Shown here piece by piece: positions 1 through 7,299 of a DNA stretch of 37,056 nucleotides. The stretch is taken from positions 1 through 37,056 of the forward strand of contig CAMDJH010000029.1 of NCBI GenBank assembly GCA_945900455.1, read 5' to 3'. A model generated the notes under the pieces. The model made no database searches and had not been told where the DNA came from. It saw nothing but the letters and a program-made list of their open reading frames with translations. How positions within the stretch are numbered: the first letter of the stretch is position 1; each line of letters starts with the position of its first letter. Origin of the DNA: Akkermansia muciniphila. Its GTDB lineage: Bacteria > Verrucomicrobiota > Verrucomicrobiia > Limisphaerales > UBA9464. The translations under genes and the position numbers were made by a program.

Positions 1-277
1 TCGGTTTACCCATCCCGGGAGCATGGAAAACTTCGGGAAGGTTGTCCCGCAAAATCGATCATCCCCTTCAACCTCAATCTCTTAATCACTTTGAAAAGCG
101 CGTCCTGAACCGCAACGCCGCTTCGTGTTTTTGATTTTTCGTTGACACACTGACGGATGAACGATGCCATCCATCGAATTCCATGGAAGACCTGGGGCGG
201 CGTTTTTTGCTCGAATTGGAAAATCGAGTTCCCTCTCTGAGAGTCGCTCCACGCCTGAGATACGCCGTTCTTAATTT

Positions 278-1606
278 ATGAATACCTCCACAGACCGTCA
301 CGCTGCCTATGATAAACAGCGGCTTTTCCTCCTCAGCGTCATCGCGCTCGCGACGACGGGAATTGGCTTCAGCATTCGTGGCAACATTGCCAGTGAATTG
401 CAGACGGCGCTGTTCGACTCAGTTGATAAACTGCGCAGCGCCGAGATGGTGGCAACGTCGCTCGGCGTGGTCTTCCTTGGGTACGCCTTCACGATCGCCA
501 TTGGCAGCCTCCTGCTGGATTACATCGGCATGGGACGCCTCCTGTGCGGCTCGGGTCTGCTGATGTCCACCGGAACCATTCTCGTCATATTCTCGCAGAA
601 GTTTCAGGGCTTTCTCGGCCTGTACAACACCGTCTGGCTTGGGATGCTGATTATCGGCATCGGGCAGGGTTTGGTCGAAACGGTGATCAACCCGCTGGCT
701 GCCACGCTGTATCCCGACGAGAAGACGCACAAGCTCAACGTGTTGCACGCCTGGTGGCCGGGCGGAATCATCATCGGCGGCTTGCTCGGATTGGCGCTGG
801 GCCAGTTCCACTTCAACTGGCAGGTGCAGATGGCCCTGGTGCTACTCCCCGCTGCGGCCATAGTCGGTCTGGCCGCAACCAGCAAATTTCCCCCTTCGGA
901 ACGTGTGGCCGCCGGCGTGCCAACCAGCGTGATGTTGAAGGAAGTATTGCGCCCCTTCTTTTTGCTTTGGTTTTTTTCCATGTTTCTCACCGCCGCAGCG
1001 GAGTTGGCGCCGGGCCAATGGGTCGACATGGCCCTGACCCGTACCGTTGGCATGAAGGGAATCTGGCTGCTGGTGTATGTGAGCGGCCTGATGTTCGTCA
1101 TGCGGCACTTCGCCGGACCGCTCGCACATAAGCTGTCGCCCGTCGGACTGCTCTGGATCTCCTGTTTGCTCGCCGCGATCGGCTTGGTTCTTCTGAGTAT
1201 TGCCAACTCGCAAATCACGGGCCTGCTGGCTGCCACGGTCTGGGGCGTCGGGGTCTGCTACATGTGGCCAACCATGCTCGCCGTGGCCTCCGAACGCTTT
1301 CCCCGTGGCGGGGCTCTGCTGATGGGGTTGATGGGCACCGGCGGCACGCTCTCGATCTTTTTCGTCCTGCCGCAAATGGGCCGGATCTTTGATAGCGAGA
1401 AGATCCGGCTTGCGGGTGGGGATGCGGCGTTCAAAGCCCTAACAGGGGACAAGCTGAATGAAATCCTGGGTTATGCATCGCAGTATTCGTTTCGAGTCGT
1501 CGCCATCCTTCCCGCAATTCTCCTGGTTGTCTTTGGCGCCGTCTGGCTTTCGGATCGAGCGCGCGGCGGATATAAGCCGGTCAAGATTGTGCCCGCGAAC
1601 GATTGA
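278..1606 (+). CDS. MFS transporter, sugar-type
   Basis: Predicted inner-membrane secondary transporter of the major facilitator superfamily, 442 residues, the usual length. A short cytoplasmic N-terminus leads into about 12 hydrophobic segments; the half-way break is near residue 210, where a charged stretch (KFPPSERVAAG) separates the two bundles. The segment NPLAATLYPDEKTHKLN followed by a Trp-Trp-Pro-Gly-Gly turn is reminiscent of the FHS/fucose-permease-like branch. The substrate cannot be read from the sequence; a sugar or sugar derivative is the default inference. The stop codon overlaps a possible TTG start of the next gene, so the two could be co-transcribed. No clear Shine-Dalgarno sequence precedes the ATG. 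Confidence 0.88.
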   Translation: MNTSTDRHAAYDKQRLFLLSVIALATTGIGFSIRGNIASELQTALFDSVDKLRSAEMVATSLGVVFLGYAFTIAIGSLLLDYIGMGRLLCGSGLLMSTGTILVIFSQKFQGFLGLYNTVWLGMLIIGIGQGLVETVINPLAATLYPDEKTHKLNVLHAWWPGGIIIGGLLGLALGQFHFNWQVQMALVLLPAAAIVGLAATSKFPPSERVAAGVPTSVMLKEVLRPFFLLWFFSMFLTAAAELAPGQWVDMALTRTVGMKGIWLLVYVSGLMFVMRHFAGPLAHKLSPVGLLWISCLLAAIGLVLLSIANSQITGLLAATVWGVGVCYMWPTMLAVASERFPRGGALLMGLMGTGGTLSIFFVLPQMGRIFDSEKIRLAGGDAAFKALTGDKLNEILGYASQYSFRVVAILPAILLVVFGAVWLSDRARGGYKPVKIVPAND

Positions 1607-1629
1607 TCCAATCAATCCGAAACAAGGCG

Positions 1630-2652
1630 ATGATTTATACGTCCTTCATGAACATTCTTAGCACGCACGCATTCCATCCCGTCCGCCGCGGCCTCAAGTC
1701 TTGGTGTTCGACATTGATGAGGGCAACTCCCTTGGGGACGGTGTTGATGCTTCTTGGCAGCCAATGGAGTGCCGACGCTCAAACGCATTTTTACAATTTC
1801 AATGACACCAATGGCCTGAGCCTGGCTTGGGAAAATACGGATCCGATCGGAGGCCTCACGGCACCGCCCGCGACGTTCACCTTTGCGAACGGCCATTATC
1901 GGATCGTAGCGCCCGCTCAACAGGCTCCGGATTGCGATGCCGGGCCAGCCCGGGCGGGAAGTTTCCTGAAGAACGTGGTGTACAGTGACTTTTACATTTC
2001 CGCAGATCTGATCGATTTTGACGACACGGTTGACCAGGCCGTCGGCATCGTCGCGCGAGTTAATACGCCCGGATTGCAGACCACCGGTGGATACCTGTTC
2101 AGTTGGGAACCCGGCAGCAGTTCGCTGCCTGGGGGTCCCTCCGACGGTGACTTGGATATTTCAAGGCTCGTTGACGAGGCACCCATCGACCAGATCGAGA
2201 CGGCACCCTCGGGTCTGCATCTCACCCGCGGAAAGAGTTACCGGTTTGTTTTCATGGGTACGGGGACCAACTTCGAGGGGCAGGTTTATGAGCTCCCCGA
2301 TACGATCCATCCGCTCATCCGCCTTCCAGCGAACGATCCGGATAATCTCTATAAAAATGGCCAAGTGGGCTTGACCTCAGGCAGTGATAAATCCTGTAAC
2401 ACGGGCGCAGACTCCACCTGGGATAACTTCCTGGTAACGACGGCCGAACCGCGACTCTTGGCAAGCCAGTCGGGCGGCACGGTGATCCTCTCGTGGCCAA
2501 AGATCTCGTTTACGCTTCAGTCCACCCCGAGCTTCAGCTCGCCCGCCTGGACGACCATCACGAATGGGATCACTGACGCCGGGAATCAGTTTACCTATGT
2601 CGTACCCGCCAGCGGCGGTCCGGCGGAGTTCTATCGGCTGCAGTATCCCTAG
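1630..2652 (+). CDS. Secreted protein with Verrucomicrobia-type C-terminal domain
   Basis: Unrecognised exported protein of about 340 residues. A hydrophobic segment (MRATPLGTVLMLLGS) followed by an Ala-Asp-Ala / Gln site looks like a signal peptide. The body is rich in aromatic and small residues, as in a beta-sandwich of the LamG/concanavalin or DUF1080 kind (FYNFNDTNGLSLAWEN, then YLFSWEPGSSS). The last 60 residues (VILSWPKISFTLQSTPSF, ending EFYRLQYP) resemble a C-terminal domain that recurs on secreted Verrucomicrobia proteins. Start is uncertain: in-frame ATGs lie at 1630, 1648 and 1717, and TTG at 1603 overlaps the upstream stop. 1630 is preferred because AAGG precedes it; 1717 gives the most compact signal peptide. 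Function unknown; carbohydrate binding is only an inference. Confidence 0.75.
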   Translation: MIYTSFMNILSTHAFHPVRRGLKSWCSTLMRATPLGTVLMLLGSQWSADAQTHFYNFNDTNGLSLAWENTDPIGGLTAPPATFTFANGHYRIVAPAQQAPDCDAGPARAGSFLKNVVYSDFYISADLIDFDDTVDQAVGIVARVNTPGLQTTGGYLFSWEPGSSSLPGGPSDGDLDISRLVDEAPIDQIETAPSGLHLTRGKSYRFVFMGTGTNFEGQVYELPDTIHPLIRLPANDPDNLYKNGQVGLTSGSDKSCNTGADSTWDNFLVTTAEPRLLASQSGGTVILSWPKISFTLQSTPSFSSPAWTTITNGITDAGNQFTYVVPASGGPAEFYRLQYP

Positions 2653-2727
2653 TCTCACGACGGACCTCGTGGATTCCGCTGGGCCGGGGGCCGGGAGACT
2701 CGCCATTTCTACCGCGATAAGATAATG

Positions 2728-2748
2728 GATAATGAGCCTGTCACTTTT
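2728..2748 (+). repeat. 21-bp dispersed repeat, copy 1
   Basis: A 21-base word beginning GATAATGAGCC and ending GTCACTTTT lies between two genes. The exact reverse complement occurs at 29417-29437, 26.7 kb away. Flanks on both sides differ. The surrounding 190-bp gap (2653-2844) holds no other recognisable feature. Confidence 0.7.
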
Positions 2749-2844
2749 CCCTGTTTTCCGACGTTCCAAATTCAAACTCCGCCACTTTTGTCTACCTGCC
2801 GCGCGGGTCAGGCGAGAGGCGAGAGCGATTCCACGTTCTCGTTT

Positions 2845-3516
2845 TTAGCGTCCGAGCATCGACTTGTAGTCCGGCGGAGGTTCCCCGTAGCCCAACTTCC
2901 GACGCGCGATAGCCGGTTCGATGATATCCCGCCGGATGTCTATCTCCTGTCCAAACAACTCCCGCCACAATCGTCGGGTGTTCTCCGGGTAGCGGTTGGG
3001 CGAATCATCGTCGAAAGCGGGTCGAAAGAGATCCACCGCGTTTTGGAGCTCGTGTTGAAGTTCCTCAGCGGTCGGGTGGCCCGTGAGTTCGCGTACGCGT
3101 CGGAAGGCTTGCAGATCTTTCGGTTCCAGCCGGTCGAGCTTGCCGATGAGGATATCGATCGGGTGCGGAAACGCGAGTGTCACGTTCGCGAGCTTCACGA
3201 CCTTGGCGCGCTGCCGCCAGCGCGGGCTGGATCGGAAGCTCAACTCAAACCCGAATTCCAAATAAAGACCGCCCTGAGACTTGTCCAAACCCGCAGCCGC
3301 AATGAGGTCACTCAAGTCTTCGTCGTCATCCGAGAACAAATCCACGTCACCGCTGAGCAACTGACGATCGACGGTGAGCTGCAACGGCGCCGAACCATAC
3401 ACGGTGAGATGAAACGCACGGTCGTCCGGTAGCGCCGCCAGGAACTTCTGGAGCAACCGGCCGGCAGGTGTGGTCCAGTCAACTTCCGCGGGCCACCAGT
3501 TTGCGGTCGAACTCAT
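2845..3516 (-). CDS. Nucleotidyltransferase-like protein (DUF6036/AbiEii-like)
   Basis: Predicted 223-residue soluble protein. Residues about 39-62 read VYGSAPLQLTVDRQLLSGDVDLF, matching the Gly-Ser followed by Asp-X-Asp pattern of minimal nucleotidyltransferases; a later helix-rich part (HPIDILIGKLDRLEPKDLQAF) resembles the DUF6036 and AbiEii groups, where the Lys and Asp contribute to the fold. Some members of those groups are toxins or toxin partners; others are uncharacterised, so the role here is not established. ATG 3516 is chosen over the TTG at 3537. A possible 89-residue ORF overlaps its start by 38 bases, an arrangement compatible with translational coupling. Confidence 0.75.
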   Translation of the reverse strand: MSSTANWWPAEVDWTTPAGRLLQKFLAALPDDRAFHLTVYGSAPLQLTVDRQLLSGDVDLFSDDDEDLSDLIAAAGLDKSQGGLYLEFGFELSFRSSPRWRQRAKVVKLANVTLAFPHPIDILIGKLDRLEPKDLQAFRRVRELTGHPTAEELQHELQNAVDLFRPAFDDDSPNRYPENTRRLWRELFGQEIDIRRDIIEPAIARRKLGYGEPPPDYKSMLGR

Positions 3517-3748
3517 GTTTGCGCCGGCCGATGCCAAGGAAGTAAAGGGCTTGCTGGATGAGGCGATTGGTCACTTCTGCGTCTTGGGCGAGGTGTCGGG
3601 CCAACCGTTGGTCGCGAACTCGAAGCGGGCGGACCTCCTGGCGAAGCAGAAGCCGCGCGGCCAGACGCGATTTGCGCCAGGCCCTGTCATTCTTTCTGTC
3701 AGCTCGATTCACCGCTCGAAGACTAGAACTCGAACCCGCTTGGGGCAA
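3479..3748 (-). CDS. Small basic ORF overlapping the nucleotidyltransferase start
   Basis: Possible 89-residue Arg-rich protein with a TTG start; no family recognised. Residues about 20-75 could form two or three helices (RLAARLLLRQEVRPLRVRDQ, then TNRLIQQALYFLGIGRR). Third codon positions are mostly C or G, as in neighbouring genes, which mildly favours real coding. Its end overlaps the start of the nucleotidyltransferase-like gene on the same strand, as small partners of such genes often do. It could equally be chance open frame in a GC-rich region; no Shine-Dalgarno sequence is seen. Confidence 0.3.
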   Translation of the reverse strand: MPQAGSSSSLRAVNRADRKNDRAWRKSRLAARLLLRQEVRPLRVRDQRLARHLAQDAEVTNRLIQQALYFLGIGRRKHEFDRKLVARGS

Positions 3749-3811
3749 CGCTGGAGTCCTGAGTCTTCAAATCTGTCAGAGATTCATATTCTCGACCTCT
3801 CCACCGAACCC

Positions 3812-4567
3812 TCACCACCAAAAAAAGTCAGGCCGTGGGGCGTATTTGCTCGTGGTATCCGTGTCCGGCGTGAAAATCGTCCACAACACCGGATCGTTCA
3901 TTTCCTGCGGGAACACGTAAAACTGCGCGTGGCCATCGCCGAAAAGCATATTGTGGCTGCGTCGCCCGAGCACATTGTGCCAGGCGCTCCGCTTGTCATT
4001 GATCAGGCGGTTGCCATGCCAGGGTGAATCTCCAATGATCAACTTATTCACCGGGCTGACACTGATGTCGGCCGTGGTGATGGGACGAGTTGTCCGATCA
4101 TCGACATGAGCGGTGATATGGCGGGTCCGAAATGAATTCCCGCCGAATTGGGTTCGATAGCTATTGCCGAACGCCTCCCAGCACGATTTATTTGTATAGA
4201 AGTAGTCTCCCACGTCGGCCGGGCAGTGAAAGCACTCTTGAGCCGTGGCGTATAGATTGAGCGGCCGATTCGTCGGCGCGGCGCCGCCGCCGTGATGGTC
4301 ATCCACCTTCCCCTTCTGGCCGCCATCCGCGTTCCATCCAAGAGTCCGGGGATAACTGTCCCGATTGTCCCCGGCGTAGAGAAGGTACGCCAGTCCGATT
4401 TGGCGTTCGTTGCTCAGACATTTTGTCTGATTGGCCTTGCTCTTGGCACGGGAGAGAGCGGGCAAGAGCATTCCGGCGAGGATGGCAATGATGGCAATGA
4501 CGACCAGGAGCTCAATCAGCGTGAACGCTGTCGGCCGCCGTGAAGAGGTGGAGTGCTCGTGGTTCAT
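3812..4567 (-). CDS. Type IV prepilin-like pseudopilin-family protein
   Basis: About 251 residues with a prepilin-type N-terminus: short polar leader, then [18 protein letters not shown], the class III cleavage site lying before Phe with Ala at -1. After the hydrophobic helix comes the Cys-containing globular domain typical of the large Planctomycetes/Verrucomicrobia families (DUF1559-like, H-X9-DG), here seen near the C-terminus as [13 protein letters not shown]. Such proteins are membrane-anchored and secreted through type II/type IV pilus machinery; individual roles are mostly unknown. ATG 4567 is chosen because the leader then has normal length; the longer frame would run into the epimerase gene. 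It lies 20 bases downstream of that gene and may be read through from it, but functional linkage is doubtful. Confidence 0.88.
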   Translation of the reverse strand: MNHEHSTSSRRPTAFTLIELLVVIAIIAILAGMLLPALSRAKSKANQTKCLSNERQIGLAYLLYAGDNRDSYPRTLGWNADGGQKGKVDDHHGGGAAPTNRPLNLYATAQECFHCPADVGDYFYTNKSCWEAFGNSYRTQFGGNSFRTRHITAHVDDRTTRPITTADISVSPVNKLIIGDSPWHGNRLINDKRSAWHNVLGRRSHNMLFGDGHAQFYVFPQEMNDPVLWTIFTPDTDTTSKYAPRPDFFWW

Positions 4568-4587
4568 ATCGGAGTGGGTTGGTTGGG

Positions 4588-5553
4588 CTATCCGGGATGC
4601 CGTGGGTGAATCGTGGCTTCTTGAAGACGATGGAAATCGACTGTGCGCTGCATTCCCTCGATGAGCGACGTTGTCTTCCAATCGGGAAAAAGCGTCGAGA
4701 TGAAATGGGGGGTTGGCGGGGAGTGTGCGGGGATTGGTGGTCCGTTCGCGGACAAATTGGACGCGGCTTCCGGTGCCGCAGCAGCGATTGCGGCAATGAC
4801 TTGATTTACGTCTGCCACTTCACCGGCAAGATCGATGACATGAGCCCCGAGCGGTGTTTCCAACGCTCCACGAACAAATGCCCGGGCCACATCCTCGACG
4901 TAGTCGTACCCCACCGATCCGGTGTAGTTGATGCAAAATGCGTCTCCGCGCGCCGCGGCGCGCGCCGCGAGGGAGGGGCCAGCCGTCAGTCCCACTTCGC
5001 GCTCGGGCCCGTAGGCAACCTGTGGACGAATACCCACCGACGCGATCCGGAATTGCCGCCAGTATTGCTCGGCAATGATCTCCACCGCCTTTTTGAAGGC
5101 TCCGTAAAATGTCAGCGGAGAATGCCCTCCCTCGGTGGCACCCCTGGCGTGGTCCGGTTCGTCACCGAAAACCGCCACCGAACTGGCATACGAGAGGCCT
5201 TGAATTCGGGTGCCAGACGCTCGGACCTGTTCAAGCAAAGCGAGCGTACCGAGCACATTCACGCGGCAACCTTCCCACGGGTCTGCCTGGCAATCGGGTG
5301 TCAGCAGCGCTGCCAGATGAATCACATGAGTGACGTCATGTTCGAGGAAAACCCGGGCGAGCAATTCCCGATCCAGCAGGCTGCCCTGGACCAGCGGAAT
5401 GGCCGCGCTCCCTGGACCAAGGACCCGTTCCCACCGCGCGGGACGTCCACTTGCATCGATCACGACCACCCGATGGCCGATTCCCATGAGCTCGCGCAGA
5501 ACCCAGGTCCCGATGAATCCACACCCACCGGTAATGAGAACGGTTGGCTTCAT
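4588..5553 (-). CDS. NAD-dependent epimerase/dehydratase (extended SDR)
   Basis: 321-residue extended short-chain dehydrogenase with the Rossmann motif GGCGFIG at residues 9-15, the conserved HLAA loop at 79-82, Ser-Ser at 124-125 and the catalytic Tyr150-X3-Lys154 (YGAFK). This family interconverts or oxidises sugars, nucleotide sugars or sugar acids (for example uronate or erythronate dehydrogenases). The C-terminal substrate domain gives no specific clue. It follows the kinase chimera by 51 bases on the same strand, so it is probably the next gene of the sugar-acid operon. The product may supply or consume a keto sugar acid there; that is an inference. Confidence 0.88.
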   Translation of the reverse strand: MKPTVLITGGCGFIGTWVLRELMGIGHRVVVIDASGRPARWERVLGPGSAAIPLVQGSLLDRELLARVFLEHDVTHVIHLAALLTPDCQADPWEGCRVNVLGTLALLEQVRASGTRIQGLSYASSVAVFGDEPDHARGATEGGHSPLTFYGAFKKAVEIIAEQYWRQFRIASVGIRPQVAYGPEREVGLTAGPSLAARAAARGDAFCINYTGSVGYDYVEDVARAFVRGALETPLGAHVIDLAGEVADVNQVIAAIAAAAPEAASNLSANGPPIPAHSPPTPHFISTLFPDWKTTSLIEGMQRTVDFHRLQEATIHPRHPG

Positions 5554-5604
5554 TTCAAGGATACGGTGTTGAAGCAGTTCCTCATTCTTAGCAAATAAAT
5601 TTAC

Positions 5605-7200
5605 TCACCGCTGCACGCGATGGCCCGATTCTCCTTGCGTGAGCGCGAGAACCTCCTCGCGACTCACGAGATTGAAGTCACCGTGGATAGAGTGCTTCAG
5701 ACACCCAGCCGCCGCGGCAAATTCAATCGCCTCCGAACCGCCCATCCGGACCAGCATTCCGTAGATCAGTGCGCCCGAAAAGGCGTCGCCCGCTCCGATT
5801 CGATCCACCGATGCCACCGGGTACGCGCGACTCACAAAGGTACCCTGCGGGTTCACCAACACGCATTGCCACCGGTGTTCCGCAGCGTCTTGGCCGTCCC
5901 GCATGGTGACGGCGACTTCGCTGAAGTTGAATTGCGCCCGGAGCGTGTTGGCGGTCTGGGTGCATCGGTCGGCCTGCGAAGCGTTCTTGTTTGAGGGTTT
6001 CGTTTCGACACCCAACACGAGTTGAATATGCTCCTCGTTACCGATCAGCACGTCGACATAATGCATCAAGGGCGTCATCAACTTGCGCGCAGCCTCGGCG
6101 CTCCAAAGTTTGCTTCGATAGTTCAGATCACAACTGACGCGCAGCCCAAGGCGTTTCGCCACCGTACACGCTTCGGCCACGACGGCGGGCATCGTCGAAC
6201 TCAGCGCGGGTGCCGTGCCAGACCAGTGAAACCACTGCTTTCCTGCGAGAACGGTCTCCCAGTCGATCTGACCGGGGCGTAACTCCGAAAAGGCGCTACC
6301 GGCGCGATCGTAGATTACCTTGGACGGCCGGGGAGGCGCTCCCATCTCGAGATAAAACGTCCCAAGCCGGGTTCCGCAACGGGTGATGTGATCGGCGTTG
6401 ACACCATGCTGCCGCAGATAATTGATGCAAGCTTGGCCCAGGTCGTTGTCCGGCACCGCGGACACGGCGTACGCCTCCAAGCCGAAGTTTGCCAGAGAAA
6501 CGGCCGCGTTAGCCTCCGCCCCCGTGTAACGAATCTCCAACTCGCGGGCCTGCACGAAGCGTTCGTTTCGTCGGGTCGTCAGCCGCATCAGCAGTTCACC
6601 GAAGAAGACCGCTTTCGGTTGCGCTCCGTCGGCCGCCAGTCGCCGGTGAAGTTCGTTGCCCGCGATGGGCGTGCGCGACCGATTCGAATCCGCAGCGGCG
6701 CGGATATCCCGTTCCCGAATCCGACCGCCTCGTCCGGTGCTGGCGAGTGTGGACCAATCTACACCCAACTCGCCGGCCACCCGCAATGCCCGGGGGCTGA
6801 TCGCCGGGGTTTTCCGCGATTTGGAAATCTCCTCCACCGGAGGGTGAGATGGGCCGGGCGGTGTCTTGGCGATCGGTTCCGCGGGGCGAGTTGGAGACGG
6901 GCTTGGGCTTGGGGTGGGGGGCGAAGCGGGCGGCGACGCGGGAAGCACACTTTCGTCCGGGGAGACCAAGTGCCCGAGCAAATCACCGACGTGGATCGAG
7001 CCACCGGGTTTCGGGCAATCCGCCCCAATACGGAGAATTCCACTGTCGATCGATTCAATCTCCTGAACAGCCTTATCGCCCTCAATACTGAAGAGCGAAT
7101 CGCCGGCATGGACGAACTCGCCGTCGTTCTTGTGCCAGGCGATAAAAGCACCCTCTTCCATGGACCAACCGAGCCGCGGAACGATGATTTCGATAGGCAT
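5605..7200 (-). CDS. Chimeric lipoyl domain + E3-binding domain + PfkB (KDG-type) kinase
   Basis: 531 residues in three parts. Residues 1-80 are an E2-type lipoyl domain with lipoylation site EGDKA (Lys43). A Pro/Ser-rich linker (about 82-130) precedes a peripheral subunit-binding domain at 134-170 (SPRALRVAGELGVDW, then GRGGRIRERDI), which in E2 proteins binds E3 or E1. A linker of about 25 residues leads into a complete PfkB kinase (about 196-531) of the 2-keto-3-deoxygluconate kinase type: FGELLMRLT, YTGAEANAAVSLA, DLNYRSKLW, and the signature DRIGAGDAFSGA with catalytic Asp472. No acyltransferase domain or HxxxDG motif is present. The start is supported by GGAGG upstream. It lies 99 bases after the E1 gene, the position of an E2 gene. 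The kinase should phosphorylate a 2-keto-3-deoxy sugar acid; what the lipoyl arm does here is unknown. Confidence 0.92.
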   Translation of the reverse strand: MPIEIIVPRLGWSMEEGAFIAWHKNDGEFVHAGDSLFSIEGDKAVQEIESIDSGILRIGADCPKPGGSIHVGDLLGHLVSPDESVLPASPPASPPTPSPSPSPTRPAEPIAKTPPGPSHPPVEEISKSRKTPAISPRALRVAGELGVDWSTLASTGRGGRIRERDIRAAADSNRSRTPIAGNELHRRLAADGAQPKAVFFGELLMRLTTRRNERFVQARELEIRYTGAEANAAVSLANFGLEAYAVSAVPDNDLGQACINYLRQHGVNADHITRCGTRLGTFYLEMGAPPRPSKVIYDRAGSAFSELRPGQIDWETVLAGKQWFHWSGTAPALSSTMPAVVAEACTVAKRLGLRVSCDLNYRSKLWSAEAARKLMTPLMHYVDVLIGNEEHIQLVLGVETKPSNKNASQADRCTQTANTLRAQFNFSEVAVTMRDGQDAAEHRWQCVLVNPQGTFVSRAYPVASVDRIGAGDAFSGALIYGMLVRMGGSEAIEFAAAAGCLKHSIHGDFNLVSREEVLALTQGESGHRVQR

Positions 7201-7299
7201 AATTAGGAGAGATCCTCCGTGAAAGACACAAAATCCGCCCGACAGGAACCCGCGATTCGGCCGTCTGCGGTTGTGCTGGTTTTCATATTTTCCGTGGTT

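Noticed and set aside
3470-4027. Plus-strand open frame opposite the nucleotidyltransferase end and prepilin gene
   Set aside because: Overlaps two better supported minus-strand frames, and its translation has no recognisable features.
4540-5598. Plus-strand open frame opposite the epimerase
   Set aside because: Antisense to a well-supported NAD-dependent epimerase; no motif or signal in its translation.
5605-7200. Treating the kinase chimera as an assembly artefact or pseudogene
   Set aside because: All three domains are complete with active-site residues, the linker is short and in frame, and codon use does not change across the junction; not excluded without reads, so stated as a refutation test.
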